Below the pieces are notes generated by a model that ran no database searches, had not been told where the DNA came from, and saw nothing but the letters and a program-made list of their open reading frames with translations. 64,000 nt of DNA, from positions 682,001-746,000 of the forward strand of contig NZ_CP044065.1 in NCBI RefSeq assembly GCF_008693385.1, in the 5' to 3' direction. The position numbers and the translations under genes are program-made. This DNA is from Cupriavidus pauculus (GTDB lineage: Bacteria; Pseudomonadota; Gammaproteobacteria; Burkholderiales; Burkholderiaceae). This document shows positions 19,327 through 27,467 of this stretch, piece by piece. Within the stretch, counting starts at the first letter, position 1, and the number at the start of each line of letters is the position of its first letter.

Positions 19327-19485
19327 AATCGGATGCTGCAAGACTGGTTGCAGACCGGTTGGGTTTCCCCGGGTCGTTCGCCGCGGCGCTGCGTTTGACC
19401 GCTGTGCGTGCTGCGAAGAAACGAGATTATGCAGACCGGACAGTATCTTGTAAAGCCCTTTTTCGAACTTTTTTACTCGAATCTG

Positions 19486-20232
19486 TCACTGCACCGAGGC
19501 AGGTGCGGTCATTGGTGCGCCCATTTCGCCGGGCATGTCTTTCCACACGGTCTTGCCGCCGCTGGCCTTGTCCAGTTCCTTCAGCACCGACGCATGCGCG
19601 GTGAGCTCGTCGTCGGTAGCCAGCAGGACCGGCAGCGTCAGCACGGAGAGGTCGGCCGTGGAAGCCGCCACGCCTGCGCCCGCGTTCGTGTCGATCATGT
19701 CGATGACCAGCGAGTTCTGGCCGCGCGTCATGGCCAGGTAGACCTCGGCCAGCAGTTCCGCATCGAGCAATGCGCCGTGCAGCGTGCGGTGCGCATTGCT
19801 CACGCCGAGCCGGTCGCACAGCGCATCGAGCGAGTTCCGCTTGCCGGGGAACATCTGGCGCGCTTCGCGCAGCGTGTCCACCACGCCGCCCACGCACTGG
19901 CGGAACGACGGCAGGCCCGCCAGCTGGAATTCCATTTCCAGGAAGCCCATATCGAATGCGGCGTTGTGGATGATCAGCTCGGCGTCCTGCACGAACTCGC
20001 GAATCTCGTGCGCGATCTCGGCGAATTTCGGCTTTCCGATCAGGGACTCGAGCGTGATGCCGTGCACGGCGATCGCTTCCTCCGGAATATCGCGTTCCGG
20101 GTGCACGTAGTAGTGCAGGCGGCGCCCCGTCAGGCGCCGGTTGACCATTTCGACGCAGCCGATTTCGATCAGGCGGTCGCCGGCGTTGGCATTGAGGCCG
20201 GTGGTTTCGGTATCGAGAATGATCTGTCGCAT
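19486..20232 (-). CDS. dnaQ: DNA polymerase III epsilon subunit (3'-5' proofreading exonuclease)
   Basis: Proofreading subunit of the replicative polymerase, 248 residues. The DEDDh exonuclease motifs are present: Exo I DTETTG at residues 7-12, Exo II HNAAFDMGFLEMEF, and Exo III HRTLHGALLDAELLAEVY. A Gly/Pro/Ala-rich C-terminal tail should bind the alpha subunit. The start is ATG 20232, with ATG 20241 (MPPMRQ) as an alternative; a still longer frame overlaps rnhA. It lies 22 bp after rnhA on the same strand, the common dnaQ-rnhA pairing, here in the order methyltransferase-rnhA-dnaQ. Confidence 0.95.
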   Translation of the reverse strand: MRQIILDTETTGLNANAGDRLIEIGCVEMVNRRLTGRRLHYYVHPERDIPEEAIAVHGITLESLIGKPKFAEIAHEIREFVQDAELIIHNAAFDMGFLEMEFQLAGLPSFRQCVGGVVDTLREARQMFPGKRNSLDALCDRLGVSNAHRTLHGALLDAELLAEVYLAMTRGQNSLVIDMIDTNAGAGVAASTADLSVLTLPVLLATDDELTAHASVLKELDKASGGKTVWKDMPGEMGAPMTAPASVQ

Positions 20233-20254
20233 GGGCGGCATTCTACTGGATGGG

Positions 20255-20692
20255 TCAGCTGCCGATGGACGCCACGCCGCGATTGGCGAGCGCGTCCGCG
20301 CGTTCGTTGCCCGGGTGGCCGTTGTGGCCCCGGACCCAGTGCCAGCTGATCTCGTGCGGCTGCACGAGCTCGTCCAGCTGCTGCCAGAGGTCGGCATTCT
20401 TGACCGGTTTCTTCTCGGCGGTCAGCCAGCCGCGCGCCTTCCAGCCGCGGATCCACTCGCTGATGCCTTTCTGCACGTACTGCGAATCGGTATAGACCTT
20501 GACCACGCACGGCCGCTTGAGCGCGCGCAGCGCCTCGATGACCGCGGTGAGCTCCATGCGGTTGTTCGTGGTCGGGTTTTCACCGCCAAACAGTTCCTTT
20601 TCGTTGCCGCCGGCAACGAGCACGGCGCCCCAGCCGCCGGGGCCGGGGTTGCCCTTGCAGGCGCCATCTGAATAGATCGTGACTTCTTGCAT
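20255..20692 (-). CDS. rnhA: Ribonuclease HI
   Basis: Degrades the RNA strand of RNA-DNA hybrids. The 145 residues are the normal length. The four catalytic carboxylates are visible: Asp9 in [13 protein letters not shown], Glu in [12 protein letters not shown], Asp in [11 protein letters not shown], and Asp in [10 protein letters not shown]. The basic protrusion [17 protein letters not shown] is present. Start ATG at 20692. It lies 30 bp after the methyltransferase gene and 22 bp before dnaQ, so the three are likely one transcript. Confidence 0.96.
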   Translation of the reverse strand: MQEVTIYSDGACKGNPGPGGWGAVLVAGGNEKELFGGENPTTNNRMELTAVIEALRALKRPCVVKVYTDSQYVQKGISEWIRGWKARGWLTAEKKPVKNADLWQQLDELVQPHEISWHWVRGHNGHPGNERADALANRGVASIGS

Positions 20693-20722
20693 GAATTCTC
20701 GAATAAGACGCGGACGCCGCGA

Positions 20723-21517
20723 TCAGCGGTCCTCGCCGGGGGTCTTGCCATGGGTGCCGGTGGGCGTGGCCACGGGCGCGGAGACGGGCGCCAGCGCGGG
20801 CTTGGAGGTCTTCCAGGCCGGGCCCACCAGCCGGATATTGCGCACGCGCTTGACGGCCGAGATCATGTAGACCGAGCCGAAGATCGGCCACCAGCGGTCG
20901 CCGGCCTTCTCGAGGAAGGCCATGCGCTGGAGCCAGCGGTCGGTCCGGTAGGGCGGGCAGTAACAGCCGAAGCGGCCGCGGATGATATCGAAGCCGAGCA
21001 GCTTGAGCCAGTCCTTGATCCGGACGAAGCCGATCGTCTGGGCATCGCTGGGCAGGAAGGGCGACGCGCCGAGCCGGTTCAGGCCCTGCCGCGCGCCCCA
21101 CAGGCTCATCGGATTGAAGCAGGTGACCACCACGCGGCCCTCGGGCATCAGCACCCGCGATACCTCGCGCAGCACTTCGTGCGGGTCTTCCGAGAACTCG
21201 AGGATGTGCGGCAGCGTCATCAGGTCGATACTCTGGGTATCGAACGGCAATTCGTCGAAGCGGCACAATAGCTGGCGCGCGTCGATATGACCCTCGCGCG
21301 GGCCGTGCGGCCCCGCGCGGCCGTCGAGCGCGAGCGCGGAGAACGGCATGCGGTTCTCGCGGAGCGTGTCGATCGCCGGCAGGCCCATCTGGACCGCGTG
21401 GTAGCCGAAGATGTCCGCCACGGTCCGGTCATACTGCCGGCTTTCCCAGTCGAGCATGTACTGCCCGGGAGGCGAGGCCAGCCAATCTTCCCAATTTATA
21501 ATCGGACGGTTGGACAT
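20723..21517 (-). CDS. Class I SAM-dependent methyltransferase (type 11)
   Basis: A 264-residue protein with a methyltransferase type 11 core. The SAM-domain middle reads FDTQSIDLMTLPHILEFS and EVSRVLMPEGRVVVTCFNP. The N-terminal glycine-rich SAM loop is atypical, so the substrate is uncertain. The protein is the familiar companion of rnhA-dnaQ and gloB in beta- and gammaproteobacteria. The start ATG 21517 (MSNRPIINWEDWL) is chosen over a frame beginning inside gloB. Only 11 bp separate it from the divergent gloB start, and no clear Shine-Dalgarno site precedes it. The C-terminal 30 residues are Pro/Ala/Thr-rich and low complexity. Confidence 0.87.
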   Translation of the reverse strand: MSNRPIINWEDWLASPPGQYMLDWESRQYDRTVADIFGYHAVQMGLPAIDTLRENRMPFSALALDGRAGPHGPREGHIDARQLLCRFDELPFDTQSIDLMTLPHILEFSEDPHEVLREVSRVLMPEGRVVVTCFNPMSLWGARQGLNRLGASPFLPSDAQTIGFVRIKDWLKLLGFDIIRGRFGCYCPPYRTDRWLQRMAFLEKAGDRWWPIFGSVYMISAVKRVRNIRLVGPAWKTSKPALAPVSAPVATPTGTHGKTPGEDR

Positions 21518-21528
21518 AAGGAGCACAC

Positions 21529-22323
21529 ATGTTGAAGGTGGAGCCAATCCCCGCATTCCAGGACAACTATATCTGGGCGATCCACGATGGGCATAGCGCC
21601 GCGATCGTGGACCCGGGTGAAGCCGCGCCCGTCGAGCGATTTCTCGCGGATCGGGGCCTGGCCCTGGGCGCTATTGTAATCACCCATCACCATGGGGATC
21701 ACCAGGGCGGGGTCGCGGACCTTCTGGCCGCGCATCCGGACGGTCCCGATGGCGCCCCCGTTCCCGTGGTCGGCCCGGCCGGCGAACGCATCGGCGGCCG
21801 CACGCAGGCGGTGCGGGAAGGCGATACCGTCGCATTGCGGCATCCGGCGCTGACGCTGCGCGTGCTCGACGTGCCGGGCCACACGGCCGGCCACGTCGCG
21901 TACGTCGGCGAGGCGGACGGCCCCGCGCTGTTCTGCGGCGACACGATGTTCGCGAGCGGCTGCGGGCGGCTGTTCGAGGGCACGCCGGCCCAGATGCTGG
22001 ACTCGCTGGACAAGTTCGCCGCGCTGCCGGGCGACACGCGCGTTTATTGCGCGCACGAATACACGCGCAGCAACGTGAAGTTCGCGCGCGCCGTGGAACC
22101 GGGCAACGCCGCGCTGGCCGCGTGGTCCGATCGCGTGGAGGCGCTGCGCGAGGCGGGGCAGCCGACGCTGCCGACGACCGTGGCGCACGAGCGCGCGGTC
22201 AATCCGTTCCTGCGATCGCGCGAGGCGTCGGTGCGGCAGGCCGTGCAGGCGCAGGGCGGCCAGACCGCCGATGACGCGTCCGCGTTTGGCGCGTTGCGGG
22301 CCTGGAAGGACAGCTTCCGCTAA
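21529..22323 (+). CDS. gloB: Hydroxyacylglutathione hydrolase (glyoxalase II)
   Basis: Hydrolyses S-lactoylglutathione to lactate and glutathione, completing methylglyoxal detoxification. The 264 residues form a metallo-beta-lactamase fold with the binuclear-metal motif THHHGDH at residues 52-58, further ligands in [14 protein letters not shown] and [18 protein letters not shown], and the C-terminal substrate-binding [14 protein letters not shown]. Start ATG 21529, preceded by AAGGAG at 21518-21523, which fills most of the 11 bp divergent gap. Its promoter must therefore lie within the methyltransferase coding sequence. Confidence 0.95.
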   Translation: MLKVEPIPAFQDNYIWAIHDGHSAAIVDPGEAAPVERFLADRGLALGAIVITHHHGDHQGGVADLLAAHPDGPDGAPVPVVGPAGERIGGRTQAVREGDTVALRHPALTLRVLDVPGHTAGHVAYVGEADGPALFCGDTMFASGCGRLFEGTPAQMLDSLDKFAALPGDTRVYCAHEYTRSNVKFARAVEPGNAALAAWSDRVEALREAGQPTLPTTVAHERAVNPFLRSREASVRQAVQAQGGQTADDASAFGALRAWKDSFR

Positions 22324-22440
22324 GCGGCGGCCAGCAAAAAACGGGGTCTGGCGGGCGTCGATGGGGAAAATCTCATTGACGCGTCCCCGTCATTTCCATA
22401 GCATCATGCAAACTTTTTGGCGTCACTTTCCGAGAACTTA

Positions 22441-24129
22441 ATGAAATTTGGTCGTCTTCTGGCGGTTTTTGCATGTGCCGCGCTGTTAGCAGCCTGCGCC
22501 AGCACACCGACCCCGCCCACCGGCAGCAGCGCCGGCGCTTCGACCGCCCTGGTGGACAGCAGCAAGAAGGATCCGCTCAACACGCTCAACAGCACCGGCA
22601 CCGCGGGCAGCCTGTCGAGCAGCACCGTGATCAATGTCGATGAGGTCAGCGTGGACTGGATGCGCGGCCCGTCGACCGATATCTGGGACCGCATCCGCCG
22701 TGGCTTCGCGATGCAGGACCTCGAAGGCACGCTCGTTGACGATCGCACGCAATGGTATGCGGCGCGGCCCGAGTACATGGAGCGCATGGTCGGCCGGTCC
22801 AGCCGGTACCTGTACCACATCGTCGAGGAGCTCGAGCGGCGCAAGATGCCGACCGAGCTTGCTCTGCTGCCGTTCGTCGAAAGCGCGTTCAATCCGCAGG
22901 CGGAGTCCACGGCCAAGGCGGCCGGCATGTGGCAGTTCATCCCGAGCACGGGCAAGACGTACAACCTCAAGCAGAACATGTTCCGCGACGAGCGGCGCGA
23001 CGTGCTCGCGTCCACGGACGCGGCGCTCGACTACCTCGGGCGGCTCTACGACATGTTCGGCGACTGGCACCTTGCGCTGGCGGCGTACAACTGGGGCGAG
23101 GGCGCGGTCTCGCGCGCGATCGCGCGCAACCAGGCGCGCGGCCTGCCCACGGACTACGCCAGCCTGACGATGCCGAACGAGACGCGCTACTACGTGCCGA
23201 AGCTGCAGGCGGTGAAGAACATCATCGCCAACCCGGCCGCGTACGGCGTGAAGCTGCCCGATATCCCGGACCATCCGTACTTCGTCACGGTGACCACGTC
23301 GCGCGATATCGACGTGGCGCTGGCGGCCAAGCTCGCGAACATGCCGATCGAGGAATTCAAGGCGCTGAACCCGTCGTTCAACAAGCCCGTGATCCTTGGC
23401 GCGGCAAATCCGCAGATCCTGCTGCCGTTCGATAACGCGGAACGCTTCCAGTACAACCTCAATACGTACCGGGGCGGCCTCTCCAGCTGGACCGCGGTGA
23501 CCGTGGACAGCCGCGAGCGCGTCGAATCGCTGGCCGCGCGGCTCAACGTGGATGCCGACACGCTGCGCGAGATCAACCGGATTCCGAAGGGCATGCGCCT
23601 GAAGGCCGGCTCGACCGTGATGATTCCGCGCACGGGCCCGCACGATCAGGACATCAGCGCCACGCTGGCGGAGTCCGCGATGATGCTCGTGGAACCGGAT
23701 GTGCCCGACGCGCAGCGCATCGTCGTCAAGGCGGGACGCCGCGATACCGTGTCCAGCGTCGCGCGCCGGTACGGCGTGTCGGTGCGCCAGGTGCAGTCGT
23801 GGAACAAGCTGTCCGGCAGCAAGCTCGTATCGGGGCAGAGCCTCGTGCTGATGGTGCGGCCGTCGGTGGCCGCGCGCGCGGCGGCCGAGCCCGATCCGCC
23901 CCCGCGCGTCGATGCACCGGCGGCAAAGGGCCGCTCCGCGCGCGCCGCGCACGAGGTGCAGGCCCATGGCAAGGCGCGCGCCGAGCCCGTGCGCCGCGTC
24001 GCCGCGGAACCCGCCGCGCGCAAGTCGGCCAAGCCGACCGGCAGCGCCAAATCGGGCGCGACCAAAGCGGCCGCGCCCGCGCCGGCCAAGCCCGCGCCGA
24101 AGGCGAGCGCGAGCAAGCGCGCGCATTGA
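22441..24129 (+). CDS. mltD: Membrane-bound lytic murein transglycosylase D with LysM repeats
   Basis: Cleaves peptidoglycan to 1,6-anhydromuropeptides. The 562 residues begin with a lipoprotein signal MKFGRLLAVFACAALLAAC, with the lipidated Cys at 19. The SLT domain (about 105-260) has the catalytic Glu in FVESAFNPQAES and the AGMWQFIPSTGKTY motif. Two LysM repeats follow, one around VDSRERVESLAARLNVDADT and one around TVSSVARRYGVSVRQVQSWN. The tail is a long Ala/Lys/Pro-rich low-complexity segment. An in-frame TTG at 22417 would bury the signal peptide, so ATG 22441 is chosen. Transcribed alone. Confidence 0.94.
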   Translation: MKFGRLLAVFACAALLAACASTPTPPTGSSAGASTALVDSSKKDPLNTLNSTGTAGSLSSSTVINVDEVSVDWMRGPSTDIWDRIRRGFAMQDLEGTLVDDRTQWYAARPEYMERMVGRSSRYLYHIVEELERRKMPTELALLPFVESAFNPQAESTAKAAGMWQFIPSTGKTYNLKQNMFRDERRDVLASTDAALDYLGRLYDMFGDWHLALAAYNWGEGAVSRAIARNQARGLPTDYASLTMPNETRYYVPKLQAVKNIIANPAAYGVKLPDIPDHPYFVTVTTSRDIDVALAAKLANMPIEEFKALNPSFNKPVILGAANPQILLPFDNAERFQYNLNTYRGGLSSWTAVTVDSRERVESLAARLNVDADTLREINRIPKGMRLKAGSTVMIPRTGPHDQDISATLAESAMMLVEPDVPDAQRIVVKAGRRDTVSSVARRYGVSVRQVQSWNKLSGSKLVSGQSLVLMVRPSVAARAAAEPDPPPRVDAPAAKGRSARAAHEVQAHGKARAEPVRRVAAEPAARKSAKPTGSAKSGATKAAAPAPAKPAPKASASKRAH

Positions 24130-24175
24130 ATTTCGGCGAACGACGATCTGAAAAGCTGCGCGATATGCGCCGCGC

Positions 24176-24189
24176 TTGATTGGGATCAA
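24176..24189. promoter_or_regulatory. Perfect FNR/Anr-type box upstream of the GDPD-like lipoprotein
   Basis: TTGATTGGGATCAA matches the TTGAT-N4-ATCAA consensus of FNR/Anr oxygen-sensing regulators exactly, extended to a 7 bp inverted repeat (GCTTGAT/ATCAAGC). Its centre lies about 90 bp before the ATG at 24272. Activation from position -41.5 would place transcription start near 24224, leaving a 48-nt leader, which is plausible. Confidence 0.6.
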
Positions 24190-24271
24190 GCAAGTGCGGC
24201 GCGCCGGGGCGAAACCGGGCACCGCCGCACGGGGTTGCACTCTGACGAAGACCTCGTCAACGGAGTCAACC

Positions 24272-25381
24272 ATGTCGCGCAGGCGTTTCACCACGTTGTT
24301 GCTGATGTCCACGAGTGTCACGATGGCGGCGTCCTGTTCGCCCACCGTGGTGCTGCCGGCAGCGGTGCCTTCCACCGCGCCTTCGACTGCAGCGGGATCT
24401 CCGGCGCCGTCCGGCAAGACGTCCGTGTCCCCCGACACTTCTGCCAACGCGAGTCCCCCGGCCCCACCAAGCTTCCCCCGGCTCGTCGCCCACCGCGGCG
24501 GCACGCAGGACCGGCCCGAGAACACGCTCCTGGCCATCGAGACCGCGCTGGCCAATGGCTCCGACATGATCTGGCTCACGGTGCAGCTGAGCGCGGACGA
24601 TGTGCCCGTGCTCTACCGTCCCGCCGACCTGTCCAGCCTGACCGAGGGCAAGGGCCCCGTGGCCGGCATGACGTTCGCGCAGCTGCAGCAGCTGAACGCC
24701 GGCTGGAACTTCACGGGCCCCGTTGCCACACAGCCCCCCATCTATCCCTATCGCACGCGTCCGGTCCGCATCCCGTCGCTGCGCGAGGCCTTGCAGCGCA
24801 TTCCCGACGCGGTGCCCGTGGTGCTCGACATGAAGGCGCTGCCGGCCGCCGCGCAGACGGTGGCCGTGGCCAAGGTGCTCGATGCGGAGCGCGCCTGGGG
24901 GCGGGTGCTCATCTACTCGACGGAAGCCGACTATCAGCGCACGTTCGGGTCGTATCCCAGGGCACGCCTGTTCGAGTCGCGCGACGCCACGCGGCAGCGG
25001 CTCGTCGATATGACGCTGGGCGGGCGCTGCGATGCGCCGGGCAACGGCACCTGGGCCGGGTTCGAGTTGCGGCGCAAGGTCACGGTCACCGAGACGTTCA
25101 CGCTCGGCAAGGGCGAGACGACGACGAACGCGGCGTTCTGGAATGCGCGGACCGTTGCCTGCTACCGTTCGCGCAGCGCGGTGAATCTGGTCGCCTTCGG
25201 GGTAAACGACGAGGCCGGATATTGCGAGGCGATGCGTCTCGGCGTGGATGCAGTCATGGTAGATTCTCCGACACGAATGCGCGCGATACGCGCCAGGCTC
25301 AAGACGTTGCCCGCACCCTGCGTGCGGGACGGCGCGAGTGCCCTGAATACCCCTGGCGCCCCGGTCACACCGAACAAGTAG
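24272..25381 (+). CDS. GDPD-fold lipoprotein, probably catalytically inactive
   Basis: A 369-residue protein of the glycerophosphodiester phosphodiesterase fold. The N-terminus MSRRRFTTLLLMSTSVTMAASC looks like a lipoprotein signal, followed by a Pro/Ser/Thr-rich linker. The first GDPD motif HRGGTQDRPENT is kept. The next block reads IWLTVQLSADD and LYRPADL where active enzymes have the pattern IExDV...DG...HDxxL: the metal-binding Glu and Asp and the second catalytic His are replaced. The C-terminal DAVMVDSPTRM strand is kept. Start ATG 24272 follows GGAG at 24262-24265. Family members cleave glycerophosphodiesters; this one may bind rather than cleave. Confidence 0.82.
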   Translation: MSRRRFTTLLLMSTSVTMAASCSPTVVLPAAVPSTAPSTAAGSPAPSGKTSVSPDTSANASPPAPPSFPRLVAHRGGTQDRPENTLLAIETALANGSDMIWLTVQLSADDVPVLYRPADLSSLTEGKGPVAGMTFAQLQQLNAGWNFTGPVATQPPIYPYRTRPVRIPSLREALQRIPDAVPVVLDMKALPAAAQTVAVAKVLDAERAWGRVLIYSTEADYQRTFGSYPRARLFESRDATRQRLVDMTLGGRCDAPGNGTWAGFELRRKVTVTETFTLGKGETTTNAAFWNARTVACYRSRSAVNLVAFGVNDEAGYCEAMRLGVDAVMVDSPTRMRAIRARLKTLPAPCVRDGASALNTPGAPVTPNK

Positions 25382-25460
25382 CCGGCCGGCCCGCCATCCC
25401 TCGGGCGTTGGCAGGCACGTGCCGGCAGGATTTGCAGGCAACGCAGGAGGAGACGACATC

Positions 25461-27353
25461 ATGACGGCAAGCCGTGCCATGCACGCGCGGTCGCTCGCCG
25501 ACCCCCAGGGGTTCTGGGCCGAGCAGGCGGCGCGTATCGAGTGGGAAACACCGTTCGAGCGCGTGCTCGACGACAGCCGCGCGCCGTTCGCGCGCTGGTT
25601 CGTCGGCGGGCGCACCAATATCTGCCACAACGCGATCGACCGGCACCTGCCCGAGCGGGCGCAGTCGCGCGCGCTGGTCTACGTATCGACGGAGACCGGC
25701 GACGAGCGTGTCTACACGTACGCGCAGCTGCACGACGAGGTGCAGCGCATGGCCGCGATACTTCAGGCGCTCGGTGTGCACAAGGGCGATCGCGTGCTCG
25801 TCTATATGCCGATGATTCCCGAGGCGCTCTTTGCGATGCTCGCCTGCACGCGCATCGGCGCGATCCATTCGGTCGTGTTCGGCGGGTTTGCCTCGGTCAG
25901 CCTGGCCGCACGCATCGACGATGCGCGGCCGGCCGTGATCGTCAGTGCCGACGCGGGCTCGCGCGCGGGCAAGGTCGTGCCCTACAAGCCGTTGCTGGAC
26001 GAGGCCATTCGGCTGGCATCGCACAAGCCCGAAAAGGTGCTGCTCGTGGATCGCAAGCTGGCGGACATGCCGCGCGAGGCGGGCCGCGACGAGGACTACG
26101 CAGGCTGGCGCGAACGTGTGGCCGGCACCGAGGTGCCGTGTGTCTGGCTCGAATCCAGCGAGCCGTCGTATGTGCTCTACACCTCGGGCACCACGGGCAA
26201 GCCCAAGGGTGTGCAGCGCGATACCGGCGGCTATGCGGTGGCGCTCGCGACGTCGATGGAATACATCTTCTGCGGGAAGCCTGGCGACACGATGTTCACG
26301 GCGTCCGACGTTGGCTGGGTGGTCGGCCACAGCTATATCGTCTATGCGCCGCTGCTCGCGGGCATGAGCACGGTCATGTACGAGGGCACCCCGATCCGGC
26401 CCGATGGCGGCATTCTGTGGAAGCTCGTGGAGCAGTACGGCGTGAACATGCTGTTCACCGCGCCGACCGCGATCCGCGTGCTCAAGAAGCAGGACCCGGC
26501 GCTGCTGCGCAAGTACGACCTGTCGAGCCTGCGGCTGCTCTTTCTGGCCGGCGAGCCGCTCGACGAGCCGACCGCCCGGTGGATTCAGGATGGCATCGGC
26601 AAGCCCGTGGTGGACAACTACTGGCAGACCGAATCGGGGTGGCCGATCATCGCGATCCAGCGCGGGGTGGAGGCGCTGCCCGCCAAGCTCGGTTCGCCCG
26701 GGGTGCCGGCCTATGGATATGACCTGCGCATCGTCGACGAGACCACCGGCGAGGAGTGCCCGCCGGGGCAGAAGGGCGTGGTGGCGATCGACTATCCGTT
26801 GCCGCCGGGATGCATGAGCACGCTATGGGGCGATGACGACCGCTTCGTGCGCACGTACTGGACCGCGGTGCCCAATCGCCGCTGCTATTCCACGTTCGAC
26901 TGGGGTGTGCGGGACGAGGATGGCTATGTGTTCATCCTTGGCCGGACCGACGACGTGATCAACGTGGCCGGGCACCGGCTCGGCACGCGCGAGATCGAGG
27001 AGAGCCTGTCCTCGCACGCGGGCGTGGCCGAGGTGGCGGTGGTGGGCGTGCAGGACGCGCTCAAGGGGCAGGTGGCGATGGGCTTCTGCATCGCGCGCGA
27101 TGCCGGCCGCACGGCAACGACCGCGGACCGGATGGCGCTCGAGGGCGAACTGATGAAGACCGTAGACCAGCAGCTCGGTGCCGTCGCACGGCCGTCGCGC
27201 GTGTATTTCGTGAATGCGCTGCCGAAAACGCGCTCGGGCAAGCTGCTGCGGCGCGCGATCCAGGCGGTGGCCGAAGGGCGCGACCCCGGCGATCTGACGA
27301 CGATCGAGGATCCGACGGCGCTGGAGCAGATCAAGGCGGCGATGGCAGAGTAA
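25461..27353 (+). CDS. prpE: Propionyl-CoA synthetase
   Basis: AMP-forming acyl-CoA synthetase converting propionate, ATP and CoA to propionyl-CoA. The 630 residues match PrpE. The ATP loop is YTSGTTGKPKGVQRDTGGY, the hinge region is FILGRTDDVINVAGHRLGT, and the acetylatable C-terminal Lys is in LPKTRSGKLLRR. The N-terminal HARSLADPQGFWAEQAARIE is characteristic of PrpE rather than acetyl-CoA synthetase. Start ATG 25461 follows AGGAGG at 25445-25450; a frame from 25419 is less likely. No prpBC genes are adjacent. It precedes the aromatic operon by 114 bp. Confidence 0.93.
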   Translation: MTASRAMHARSLADPQGFWAEQAARIEWETPFERVLDDSRAPFARWFVGGRTNICHNAIDRHLPERAQSRALVYVSTETGDERVYTYAQLHDEVQRMAAILQALGVHKGDRVLVYMPMIPEALFAMLACTRIGAIHSVVFGGFASVSLAARIDDARPAVIVSADAGSRAGKVVPYKPLLDEAIRLASHKPEKVLLVDRKLADMPREAGRDEDYAGWRERVAGTEVPCVWLESSEPSYVLYTSGTTGKPKGVQRDTGGYAVALATSMEYIFCGKPGDTMFTASDVGWVVGHSYIVYAPLLAGMSTVMYEGTPIRPDGGILWKLVEQYGVNMLFTAPTAIRVLKKQDPALLRKYDLSSLRLLFLAGEPLDEPTARWIQDGIGKPVVDNYWQTESGWPIIAIQRGVEALPAKLGSPGVPAYGYDLRIVDETTGEECPPGQKGVVAIDYPLPPGCMSTLWGDDDRFVRTYWTAVPNRRCYSTFDWGVRDEDGYVFILGRTDDVINVAGHRLGTREIEESLSSHAGVAEVAVVGVQDALKGQVAMGFCIARDAGRTATTADRMALEGELMKTVDQQLGAVARPSRVYFVNALPKTRSGKLLRRAIQAVAEGRDPGDLTTIEDPTALEQIKAAMAE

Positions 27354-27360
27354 CGCCGCT

Positions 27361-27390
27361 GGGGGGGGGCAGGGGGAGATCCCCCTTGCC
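27361..27390 (+). other. G9 tract and GC-rich hairpin after prpE
   Basis: Nine consecutive G residues (27361-27369) run into a bulged hairpin (GGC-A-GGGGG pairing with CCCCC-TTGCC around a 4-nt loop). There is no following T-run, so it is at best a weak or Rho-assisted end signal for prpE. Confidence 0.35.
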
Positions 27391-27415
27391 ACGCGCCGAA
27401 CCCTGTCCTAATATT

Positions 27416-27443
27416 TTAGACATCAACTATTTAACCCTAATAA
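27416..27443 (+). promoter_or_regulatory. Putative sigma-70 promoter of the aromatic-acid operon
   Basis: TTAGAC (27416-27421) and TAATAA (27438-27443) are spaced by 16 bp in an AT-rich stretch that contrasts with its surroundings. A strong AGGAGG at 27455-27460 then precedes the first gene. No regulator gene is adjacent, so the control protein is unknown. Confidence 0.45.
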
Positions 27444-27467
27444 AAAACAGCGGCAGGAGGCGGAGCA

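Noticed and set aside
22417..22440. mltD start at TTG 22417
   Set aside because: Would place eight residues before a perfect lipoprotein signal peptide.
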